Part shown: piece by piece, positions 1 through 9,176 of the stretch
Layout: each line of letters starts with the position of its first letter
Position numbering within the stretch: the first letter of the stretch is position 1
Origin: Isoetes engelmannii
Lineage: Eukaryota > Streptophyta > Lycopodiopsida > Isoetales > Isoetaceae
Direction: 5' to 3'
DNA length: 20,552 nt
NCBI GenBank assembly: GCA_011763485.2
Contig: JAANSK020281379.1
Location: 1-20,552 of the forward strand
Made by a program: the position numbers and the translations under genes
Notes under the pieces: generated by a model
What the model was told of the DNA's origin: nothing
The model's input: only the letters and a program-made list of their open reading frames with translations
Databases searched by the model: none

Positions 1-693
1 TGCGCTGCCTCGTCTGGCAGAGCCGCCTCAGATATTCCTCGCCATAATTTTCTCGGGGTGAAGATTCCCTCTTACATTATATCTTTCTACAAACCAACCG
101 GGACCCATGCTTTATTTTTCTTTATCTTGATGATTCTTTATTGATTCAAACTGAAATAACACACATTAAACATTTTAATGCAAACTGCACGAGGACACTT
201 AAAATAATGCTTATTCCTGCAGTGTTGATAACGTTGTTGGAGTTAAACTGCTTTGTCGTTGCTTATTTCTTGTCCATAAACCTGGTCTGAAATAAATTGT
301 TGGTGTAGATTGTTTTTGCTGGTCGTATTTTACATCATATGCAGGAATAGCTTTGGAGAGCATTAACATAGAGGTTAAACATTATGAATTCCCCTCAACG
401 GTAAACTTGATTTCAGAACCCGCATGTTTTTACATCAATTTTACAAGCCAGAAATTGGTGGGTTTTTCAGATCAGTATTTAGAGCAGAAGCTGCTTTTGT
501 CTTCACTGGGATGGTGCCAGGTAGAGCAGACTCTGATAGATTTGCTCAGTAGCTTTGAATTGTTAGGTGTTGCATCCATTGTCGTCCGCTTTGTTGCTTG
601 CATTGATACTAAGACTTTAGTTGAAAGCTACCATCTCTCTCAAGTACTAAAACAGATACCAGGCCCATCTTCTACAATTTTTAGCCAGAACAT
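1..693. other. 3' flank of the PHS1-like gene
   Basis: No gene is recognised. This stretch lies directly downstream of the PHS1-like stop codon and probably holds its 3' UTR and polyadenylation region. A minus-strand AATAAA is visible (TTTATT on the plus strand at about 138-143), but which site is used cannot be told. A plus-strand open frame of 114 codons at 353-697 has no recognisable similarity and overlaps the PHS1 stop, so it is not called. Confidence 0.5.
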
Positions 694-3600
694 CTAAGGA
701 AATCTCGCTGAGTTGCATCTAGGTACATCGGTCTCATGCGTGCCAGGATGAACTCTGTTCAGATGATGGATTAGGGAATCGTTGCTGACACCAACATTCT
801 TGCCACAGATTGGACAGACTCTCATAATAGGCCTCTTTTGCTGCCAATCAATCGAGGCCTTTCCAAACAGGTTTTTCTCATATGCAACAAGTGTTCTCAT
901 GAAGCCGTCATTTGGTTGGGCTCGTGCGTGTGAACGTTTTAAAGTTGTCCATGCCTCGAGAAGTGTCATACCTCTGATTTTATAATGCAAAAAATGTCAG
1001 AATGCTTAACAGCTGAAAGGAAGGAACATAGATTCAGAAGTTAATGCTCACTCAGATTGCATTAGGTACACAAGGATAATTGTTGCACTTCGACTTTTGC
1101 CTTCAAAACAATGTACCAAAACCTTTCCAGCATTCATTCTAGCACTAGAGATGAAGTCACATGCTTCAGCAAAATGGCTGGCAATGTCTGCATCTTCTGT
1201 GTCTTGTACCTGAATATCAATAAAATTTCAGTAATAGTCTATTGAGTTACAAATTCAAGAATCTATGCATTCGAATATCGCTAATTTAGATGGCTAATGT
1301 CACCTTGCAACACTTGTACTGAAAATCATCCTCTTGAACTGGAGCTAATTCACTGGGGCAGAGACATAGAATATGTGTTATTCCAAGCCGTTGCAAAGTA
1401 AGAATTGACTTTGCAGCTATAGCACCACCGATATAAAGATTTTCTATTACACGTGACGGACTTTCTGTATCAGCTCCCTCAGATATCAGGGCAATCCTCT
1501 CAAGCACGTGTTCAAGCCGTATCTGAACAATGCACTTGTTTAACCAAAACGACTACAAAGTTATTTCAACATGACCAAAGAAAATGTACCTTCAACTCAT
1601 AACTGTCCACCAGACTATGGCTACAATTTCCATCTAAAAATCCTGTGACGAAACCTTCATTCTCACAAAGCTTTTGTCCTTCCAATGACAGGCGTTTATC
1701 CCAACTTTCCAGCCTCTCCTGAATTCCTTCATCTACCTGAAGGCTTTTCCCAGTGCTTTTGTTGATTCAATTCTTTCAAATATCGTTTACTAGTAAAGCT
1801 CTACACATTTCTTCTTAAATATAAAATAGAATTACCTTTGCCATCTTGTTCACACCTTTAAGTGTAAATGTGAGACGCCTTTCAAGTCTGGGGGATTGGC
1901 CAGAGCCAGGGCTATGTTTCTCTGAACTTCCATGACCATCTTGCTGCATGAACATGGGGGTACGATCGTTTTTTGGGCTTGGAGTCTTCTCCGGACTCAA
2001 TTCCACAGGAAGAGCATCATGGATACTGACAACAAACTCATGCAATAAGTGATCTAGTGTCCTATACAGTTTCAACAGGAAAAGGTGCAAGGCGTGCATT
2101 TGTTTTAATCCTGCAACAAAGCCAGCCTTAAAACATCGAATAATTTTGCTTTGATCAATATATTGCACTGCATCTTCGTTGGGTTCTCTCTGCTTAGATT
2201 GTGCTGAGTCACATGTACCTAGATTACCGCTTGATATCTCCCATAAAATTTCTGATGCTATCCCCATGTCATTTAACAACATTTCTACAAATCTCGGATA
2301 TTGAACTTTGTCACTTTCTCTCTTTCCAGCCGGAGGACGCCGAGGAACCCCTGAATCAATTGCCACTATATGGAAATCAGCACGAGACTGTGCTACCTCT
2401 TCATTTATATTAAAATTTGCCACAGAATGAGCTCTCTTGCTAATGTGGAGCCCACGAGTTTGTTTATGTGGACTTCTTAGACGTGGTGCACTCCATTCAT
2501 TCTTTTTATTTATGGGATGCATAATTGGCTTCTTGCAGCTGCATAAAAGGTTTTTTGAATTTCCACGCCATCCTAGTTGACGACAGACAAGACGGTCTTC
2601 ATTGCGCAACACTAAGTCTAAAAGCAGAATTCTACCCAGTGCTGCAGCTGTATGTTCTGCTTCTTTTTGTGTATCAAAAGCCTCCGGACACTCCAACAAA
2701 GGTTTCCCACTTATAAAGCTGTCAACAAATAAGTAGAAGAATATAAAATATGTAAGTTGAAGCATTTATTCGTAATGTTGTTGCATACCCCATTAGTAGA
2801 AGGGAACGACTGAGGTTCATAGCTTCAAGCAGTTCATTACATGTTTTCTCCTCTATTAGATCACCACAATCACTTGCACAATCTCTTGCCCTTTCAGTTG
2901 CTGCTATAATGCTAGCCCATTCAGCACTGCTGCAATGAACGACCCTGGCCTTGCACAAAATTTGCATACTTTCTAATTAACTCATATGCTTGTGGAACTC
3001 AGGCTTGTCATTACCAGTCAAAAACAAGCATAAGTTTTAAATTCTATAGAGAAAATCATGGTTGTTAACCTTTTTTTCTACCTGAGGTGTCACCACGCCA
3101 AGATGTCTTGCTATTTCATACCCAAGCCTTTCTGATTGTGTAGTTAGTCTAGAAGTAGTAAATTTTAAGCAAGCTGCTGATTCATTTTCTGTGGGGCACT
3201 TCCGGAATAATGCAAAATAGACAACCCCGCCAGAGTTTATCGTAACCTGCCAATGGCAATGCGTGAGTTGCAAATGGATGCACAATCTTTATGTATCACT
3301 TCCCAAATCCAGAAGAAATGCAAAACGACAAAAAGCATATAGCAGGAAGGAGTTATATTAAGATATTAAATTACATAGCTGATAATGAGAGTAGCTCAGA
3401 AGAATAGTAAAATAAAAGGTAGGACTTTGTCTCTTTACAATAACTATAGGCACAATCACTGCTGAGATGGTTATTAGTTTGCATCTATAACTGTCTAATA
3501 GCTGCCATATATTTATAATCACTGCTCCAGCAACCAAGTTACTTGTGGGCCTACTACAAGTATGAGAGGCCTGGCACAGGTGGGGTTCTGGAATCCCATA

Positions 3601-5865
3601 GTCTCAGGAACTTATAGAGATCCTCCACAGCTCTCCCACTCGTTAAACAAGAAGCGAAAACCATTACACAATTCACAGGCCTTAGAAGGAAAAGTTTATA
3701 AAAACTGACAAAGATTTGAAGCATTCTGCCTGTAAACACTGCTCCTTAACATCATTCACAAAAGGATGTAACCCACGAATGCTACATCCTTATCAGCTGC
3801 AGTTGTGTAAACGGGCTTGTTCTCTTACAGATTAGAGTATGCATGCTATTTTCTACCTTGAACACGCATTGCCAATGACGATCCATATATAGAAACGTTG
3901 ACAAGGAAAGTAAGAAGGATTGATAATAACCAGACCATGGATACCCTATCTGATGCAGAGAAAGATAGTACTGCCAAAAGGTCCATGTTAACCCTGCGGG
4001 TTAACCATTGACCCAAGTGGCATAGGCCACATGTTTGTACTATATTGGACCCCACGATCTATGGCCCAGATTTAGCCTAGATCTGTGGTAGGTGAGATGT
4101 TAGGTTTATTAGTTCAAATACATTACAGAAAACAGAAGATTTCTCTATGAAACATCAAGGTTATCTGAAAATATAAACAATGCAAGGGACAGCAAAAGTT
4201 TCATGGATTGTACCTCTATTGCCTCACATGCATTATTCTCCTCAATTCCATCAGGAACCGCATGCTCATTACCATGTAAAGCCGAGAGGTCCTCCCACAT
4301 CATATGACTTTGGCTTATATTATACTCATTTGCATTCTGTAGTCTTTTGTATACACTAATGGTCTTGTTTTCACTATCTCCAAGTGTCAAGCTGCAGAGG
4401 CCACATAATGTCACACATATGAAAATATGTTGCAAATGGCATGTAAGAGGGATCCATACATTTCACATTATGCTATGGCGTCCCTTAGAACAGATGAAAA
4501 TAGTTGCCTTACGTCTTTAGATTATCCCGGGGGCAATGGATAGCAAAAAGCATGCAAATCGTGCACAAACTCGTTGCTAAACTCTATATAAAAATTCCAT
4601 GTAACATTCCAGATGAGAAACACTGTAATCATGCTGTAATTGCATCAATGTATGACCAAGTTAATTGTAAGGATTGGCTGTCATGTGCTTCTAGCCAGAA
4701 GAAGACTATATTCAACCTGGTTCGACCAAATGAGATAAGTATTGCAATACAATGTGCCACTTCAATATGCAACCTCAAAGGTAACGCAGGAGGATGTATC
4801 TCAGAAACCATTGTCCCAGCTTTCATTTTAGCATCAAGGAGCAAGCAGAAAATCCCCTCAGCCTAGATCAAGTAGTCTAAAACCTAGGAAACTCCAAAGG
4901 AGTCAGTTCTAAGTCATCTCACAGTCATAGCACCTATGGTAATGCTCCTTTTATACGGCTGCAACTGTATGATGAACTGTGGCAGGCATTGAGCAACAGG
5001 AGACTTTCTACAGGGCCATTACCTATAACACATTAAAGTGTCATGCAAAGAACAGAACAACCTAATATTTCCATACAAAATGTTTGTGAATGAAAATTTT
5101 TCAAACAAACATTATCATACCTTTCTGTTTGCTTTCCATATATATCATCTAGGATTTGCAGCTCATCCTTCCTTAGGGATCTGAGGGTGCGGGTCCGTGC
5201 CAACCATTTAGCAAGCTCATCGACAGAAACAGACACTGGTTCTACCTTATGGAGCAATGCCTGCAATAGACCATAATTAAAGCCATGATATTCAAGTTCA
5301 TCCACTGAAGGATTAGAAAATACCTTATGAGACACATCCGATAATAAAACTCCAACCTCCAAACAAGCTTCCTCCAATGCCAGTCTCAATTCAAGTTCTA
5401 CTTCACTCTCCTATGCCATCGATAATACATCAGGTGGTAATCCCATACATACTTTGCTAATCGTTCAGAAATTTTGATAATCCAATAGATAAAAATTATA
5501 GAATCCAGAGTAGAGAATCTGCTTCTCGAAGGCTTGAAATAACATGCTATAGATTTGTGGCTGTTACATAGGAAACCAACAAAACCTACCATTTGAATAA
5601 ATGGCGATAACAAAAGTATGTAATGCTCCCACGTCTATCTAATTGACTTTCGATTGCAAAACTGAAGGATGTATCTAATTGCAAGATTGATCGAACATTC
5701 TACGATCCTAGACACAGTCGGTCAAGGCCTCATTGAAAAACGTATGATGCTTCCAGTCCTCCTTGTATATATAGGAATCGTTGTATTGGCTATCTACTAT
5801 TAGTACCAAGGATAAAAATAACAGACCTGACGGACAAGCCTGGGAGGTCTGGGAGTAGAATTCAT
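694..5865 (-). CDS. PHS1: PHS1-like protein: actin-fragmin-kinase-type tubulin kinase fused to dual-specificity phosphatase
   Basis: I assemble 11 exons with GT-AG borders and matching phases: 5865-5827, 5410-5121, 4391-4214, 3970-3857, 3246-3082, 2949-2789, 2718-1836, 1736-1590, 1522-1304, 1209-1052, 973-694 (877 aa; Arabidopsis PHS1 is about 930). The kinase domain has a glycine-rich strand (TINSGGVVYF, 209-218), a probable ATP lysine K235, a catalytic RNEDR (354-358) and metal-binding IDSG (D437). The phosphatase domain (about 680-800) has HCFEGKSR with catalytic C766. The tail (838-860) has CPIC plus histidines, like other PHS1 proteins. Known of the family: in Arabidopsis the kinase phosphorylates alpha-tubulin and depolymerises cortical microtubules under osmotic stress, while the phosphatase restrains it; mutants alter microtubules and ABA responses. 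All catalytic residues are kept, so I infer a working gene. Exon 1 (13 codons) is the weakest call: it is chosen because its ATG, its donor and phase 0 fit, but the true N-terminus may differ. Exon 4 is also poorly conserved. The stop is TAG at 696-694. Confidence 0.93.
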
Positions 5866-6268
5866 CGCCAATTGATCAGATCTGGATGCAGATCGAAAAT
5901 GCGACCAGAGTTAGACGTGTCCGGTATGCGATTTGAATTGAATACATATGGGCGCTGTTAAATTTGTTGTGCACGTGGCAGCATTTTCTTACCTTTTACT
6001 ACTGTATCGGCCAAATCTCAAGCTTTATCTGACAAGAATTGCTTTTTTCAATGTGGCATATGTTGAGATATTTTGAATGGATTTAAGATTTTATCTACTT
6101 TAAACTTCAAGAGCTTAAATTCTGTTGCAAGTTGTTGTGTTTATTGGCATGCTGCAGGTTCAACAAATCTTGTTTGTACTTTTAAGTCGTATCGTGTTTA
6201 GTGGAGTACAACATCACAAAGTTTCAAGGGACCTGCTCCCCTTAGATATTAACATTCACTTTATCAAA
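5866..6268. other. Intergenic spacer between the two minus-strand genes
   Basis: About 400 bp separate the HAD phosphatase stop from the proposed PHS1 start, so this interval must hold the HAD 3' UTR and the PHS1 promoter and 5' UTR. No clear TATA box, conserved motif or RNA gene was seen. The short spacing means the two genes lie in close tandem orientation. Confidence 0.5.
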
Positions 6269-7583
6269 TCACAGCACACTTTTAACAATTCTGCCAAGAC
6301 ATCGATGAATATCGTTTGCCGAACTCCATCGATGAAGTTGAGCTTTTAGAAGATTGGGATTCTTGTCCAGACATTTTGATAATGGGAACCTGCCAGAAAC
6401 CAGACAATATAAAGTTGCATCGTTTGGGTAACTCGATGCTCATGAAATGGAACAATCAAAAGCGAAGTAACATATTTAAGTGTCAATATTTGATGAATTG
6501 ATGAGACAACAGATGACCTTGTTTCCTTCAACTTTAAGAGAACTTGTAGGTTAACAGAACTTAAGAGAATTTGCCTGATATATTCTTCCTCTGCAAATCT
6601 ACTATATTCAATGGCTAGTAAGGAGATATACATAAGTATCACTCGAACAACATAGACATGCCATGTTTCACAACAAAAATTATGGCCACTTCTAGAAGCA
6701 TACCCTTCTCTGGCAAGAACATGATCTTCCTCTGTCAGCTTTAAGGAAGGACAGTAATCTCCCTTCCCATCTCCAATGTAAACTAGATGTGAGCTTGGAC
6801 TAATTCGCATGCTGCTCCGAACATGGTCCAAAATAGATCCCTGCCAAGCATACCATATAAGTAGCAACCTCAAATCCAAACAAATATTAAATCAGGAAGC
6901 AGCATACCTTGCACATGTTTGGAGGACATAAGGAACAACCATGTGGCATTTCTGTTGCTGCATGATAAGGATTAATCCTTAGCACTTGTTTGTCATCAAT
7001 ATGTGCAGGATTGGTGTATATGGCAGAAAAATATTGCTGAAGATTATTACTCTCCAAGATGGTTCGAATAAAATAGGAGTTCGCGTCACTTATTATTTGA
7101 AGATCACACCTGAAACAAAGATCTTACCAGCTCAAGCTGCTACTTAACCTTGAGCTCAAATAAAACAAATTGCTAGATCCCAATATACACATTATGTCAG
7201 GACTTAAGCAATTTTAACAATGTGGAAAGAATCCCACCCTTCTGCCGATGCTTCCTTTATGGCCATTATCATTGAAGGATGAAAAGGGATGTCTTTGAGG
7301 CAGTTATCAATATCTGCCATAGTTCTTCCACTGAGAATTAACTCCGACATCATTCTGTCCTGGTTTCCAATCTAATTTAAGATATGGAGCAGAGATCAGA
7401 GGGAAAAATCTATAGAAAATGGATACTTACCATGAGTTGGGTCCATGGAAGAGAAGCAGAAAGAGAGCGCATAAGATCTGCAGCGCCCAAACGCTTGACG
7501 ACCCATGTATCGCTGTTGCAATCTATTAGAGACCAGTCGAAATCGAAGAGAATAAGGACCTTCCTGCTCTCTTGGCTGGTCAT
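6269..7583 (-). CDS. HAD-superfamily small-molecule phosphatase (PHOSPHO / thiamine-phosphate phosphatase-like)
   Basis: Five exons join in frame with GT-AG borders: 7583-7431, 7359-7238, 7109-6908, 6840-6704, 6389-6269 (244 aa). Introns are 71, 128, 67 and 314 bp. HAD motif I is FDFDWSLID (nucleophile D14, acid/base D16). Motif II is IISDAN (S99). The conserved HGCSLCPPNMCK ends at K159, the likely motif III lysine. Motif IV is YIGDGKGDYCPSLKL (D183, D187). The order and length match plant proteins of the PHOSPHO1/2-like family: Arabidopsis At1g17710 and At1g73010 act on phosphocholine/phosphoethanolamine or pyrophosphate, and At4g29530 is annotated as thiamine-phosphate phosphatase-like. 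By eye the closest is the At4g29530 group, from the ISDAN to NPYH stretch and the WSSA near the C-terminus. No transit or signal peptide is seen, so I infer a cytosolic enzyme. The ATG is the one opening the first HAD strand. The substrate cannot be read from sequence. Motif I has W-S where K-T is usual. Confidence 0.93.
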
Positions 7584-7680
7584 TTGTTACGATTACTCGT
7601 TTTGGGTCTTGCCCTTTTCCTTTTTATTTCTCGTGTGACGTGAATATCCGGTTCAGCACATGATTTCACATGTTCAAACC
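7584..7680. promoter_or_regulatory. 5' flank of the HAD phosphatase
   Basis: This is the stretch immediately upstream of the HAD start codon, so by position it must contain 5' UTR and possibly core promoter. No canonical TATA box on the minus strand was seen. The 29-bp direct repeat begins about 100 bp upstream of the ATG, so any promoter beyond it may have been rearranged. Confidence 0.3.
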
Positions 7681-7709
7681 TTTACCAGCTGAACAATTTC
7701 AACTAGTGT
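7681..7709 (+). repeat. 29-bp direct repeat, left copy
   Basis: TTTACCAGCTGAACAATTTC followed by AACTAGTGT. It recurs 915 bp downstream with a single C/T difference at position 6, and 23 consecutive bases are identical. Weaker similarity continues for a few bases on either side. Confidence 0.85.
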
Positions 7710-8112
7710 TCCTTATACTTCACGTTCAAACCTGAAAATAACTTTCATAATTTCATCTTGTATTGGTTTTCGTATATCTCGGTAAGATTTTGGCAATGGT
7801 TATCGGGCTGTATGGTATTGAAAACCGTACTTCTTGCCATATTTGAGCAGCTTGCTCGCCAAATTCCTAAATCCGTGTGCTTTGGCTGCCTTTTCATTGC
7901 ATGGTTAGGGAGATCCGGATCTGTAGCGGGTGGATAAGAAGGCATCGTCCTTTCTATTTTGAGAGTGTTTATCAGATTTCTGTAGGGCTGGTGTGGGCAT
8001 GCGTAATGGAGAGGCAACTGACCGATAGATAGGGAGGGCAGATCTTGCAGCCGTTGCAAGCTACTATGGCTTGAGGATCCTGTTACTCGAGTTCTGGTGA
8101 GGCCGGTTGGGC

Positions 8113-8133
8113 CTGGAGGTTCGATTCCTCCAG
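8113..8133 (+). other. tRNA T-arm / Pol III box B-like hairpin
   Basis: CTGGAGG, loop TTCGATT, CCTCCAG: a perfect 7-bp stem with a 7-nt loop. It contains GGTTCGATTCC, which fits the box B consensus GGTTCGANNCC. No full cloverleaf could be drawn from the upstream bases: no matching 5' acceptor strand lies at the right distance, and the best box A-like match, TGGCTTGAGG at 8067-8076, is weak. It could be a tRNA-derived SINE head, a decayed organellar tRNA fragment, or chance. Confidence 0.3.
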
Positions 8134-8481
8134 CCCTTTGTGGTTCTTTGCGTTCTGGAGAGGCCGTGAGGTTGCCATGGAGATGAAAGGAGAGGGCTTG
8201 CAGACAGATGCAGATTGTGGACCTGGGCTCCAGATGCGGATGCTCCTCCAGGCCGTGGTTTTCAGATTGGGGCCCGATGATCAGGGAGTTTGAGTTTGAG
8301 TTGATTCGGGATGGGTCAAGGTTGATTCGGGCAGTGGGATGCTCATGCTGCCGGAATGGTGTGCATGGTTTTTTTTTTTTTTTATTCGCAAGCGATGGTC
8401 ATGGAGCTGTGAATTTTCGTGGTCTTAATATTTTCAATCTGCACCTTTGGAAGCGGCGAATTAGAATGTGTTCAAAAAAAC

Positions 8482-8542
8482 AGGGGCCGTTGATCTGGTA
8501 TGAAATGGCGGATATCCACTGGATTAACGGTCCCTATAAAAT
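8482..8542 (+). promoter_or_regulatory. Inverted repeat followed by TATA-like box
   Basis: The arms 8482-8495 and 8522-8535 pair at 12 of 14 positions around a 26-nt spacer. The right arm runs straight into CTATAAAAT (8534-8542). The arms contain GGCCGTTGATC / GATTAACGGTCC, close to motifs often seen in plant promoters. It could serve a plus-strand transcript that includes the two-membrane-segment frame at 8.9 kb, but no start site can be assigned. Confidence 0.3.
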
Positions 8543-8595
8543 TTGGAAACCGTCGCCATTAAGATCGATATGACTGATGTTTGTTTCCAAAAAAA

Positions 8596-8624
8596 TTTAC
8601 TAGCTGAACAATTTCAACTAGTGT
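8596..8624 (+). repeat. 29-bp direct repeat, right copy
   Basis: This copy matches the left copy at 28 of 29 positions. It is preceded directly by seven A residues. Confidence 0.85.
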
Positions 8625-8895
8625 CTATACTTTTTGGGCAACCCCTAGCCGATAGTGAGTTTTTAGGCTTGGACAGTCTCGAGACCTCGTTGGAAAGGTT
8701 CAGATAATTTGTTCAGCTACGTTAGGCAACATTAGAGATTGGGTTGGTTGTCGTCAATAAGTGTTAGGCATTGTTAGCTTTGAAACCGGTCGTCTCCTCC
8801 CACCTTCCTCTCCCTTTGATCTATTCCGGCAGTTGTATTTGCTGGTCGGGCCCTTTATAAATTTGGGACCTTTAAGAAATATAGAATTGGCCTAG
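8625..8895. other. Non-coding stretch with a second TATA-like box
   Basis: No gene is recognised. CTTTATAAATT occurs at about 8851-8861, roughly 40 bp before the broken reading frame. TTGGCCTAG at 8887-8895 could be a splice acceptor leading into that frame. No upstream exon was found. Confidence 0.3.
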
Positions 8896-9176
8896 CCTAC
8901 CGGATCCCTTGGAGCTGCTGGACTTGTGGTAATCCTTTCTGTTGCCCTCACAGTGTATAGTATTGCCGAGTTTAAAGAAGGTAGCCCTTTATAGCTCCTT
9001 CCCTGACACTCACTGGCTGGAAGAAACAAGCTGATAAGCTCCTGACTGCCGAGGATTGGGCCAATTTCGCCGGAGGGTTTTTCTTTGGTGGCTTGTCCGG
9101 TGTTGCTTGGATTTATATCTACTTGTTTGTTCGAGAACCATGGCACGATCGGCATTGCATCTACGACATCCATTAG
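8896..9176 (+). pseudogene. Frameshifted remnant of a small protein with two membrane-like segments
   Basis: Frame 1 (8896-8991) reads a hydrophobic helix, [18 protein letters not shown], then a charged FKEGS, and stops at TAG 8992. Frame 2 (from 8988 to a TAG at 9174-9176) reads [20 protein letters not shown], then a Gly- and aromatic-rich helix, [18 protein letters not shown], and a charged end. A single-base shift near 8988 would join them into one small protein with helix, soluble linker and helix. Low-complexity DNA would not be expected to give that pattern in two adjoining frames. I do not recognise the family; a small organelle-membrane subunit is a guess. There is no start codon in frame 1 because a TAG precedes residue 1, so either an upstream exon is missing (TAG/CCT at 8895 could be an acceptor) or the 5' end is lost. 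The frameshift could be real decay or a sequencing error. Confidence 0.4.

Larger units (their letters stand above)
7710..8595 (+). other. Segment bracketed by the 29-bp direct repeats; possible retroposed insertion
   Basis: This 886-bp stretch has no recognised protein. It ends in a short A-tract (TTTCCAAAAAAA) that abuts the right-hand repeat, the arrangement left by target-primed reverse transcription (insert, A tail, target-site duplication). Inside are a tRNA T-arm-like hairpin, a run of 15 T at 8369-8383, and an inverted repeat with a TATA-like box. A plus-strand open frame of 121 codons (8208-8573) resembles nothing I know. The duplications are longer than the 7-20 bp usual for plant LINE/SINE insertions, and similarity spills past the 29 bp, so two copies of an older repeat is the alternative. 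Confidence 0.35.

Noticed and set aside
353-697. 114-codon plus-strand open frame
   Set aside because: It lies antisense to the 3' flank and stop codon of the PHS1 gene and shows no recognisable motif; best explained as chance.
3971-4055. Upstream extension of PHS1 exon 4 (MPLGSMVNPQG reading)
   Set aside because: It is out of phase with exon 3 and runs into stops; the acceptor at 3,971 gives an in-phase 38-codon exon instead.
4504-4866. 120-codon plus-strand open frame
   Set aside because: It falls inside PHS1 intron 2 on the opposite strand and shows no similarity or splice partners.
8040-8145. A complete tRNA gene
   Set aside because: Only the T-arm is convincing; the acceptor, D and anticodon arms could not be drawn at normal spacing.
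8892-9173. 93-codon minus-strand open frame
   Set aside because: It is the antisense shadow of the two-membrane-segment frames, whose plus-strand translation is far more protein-like.
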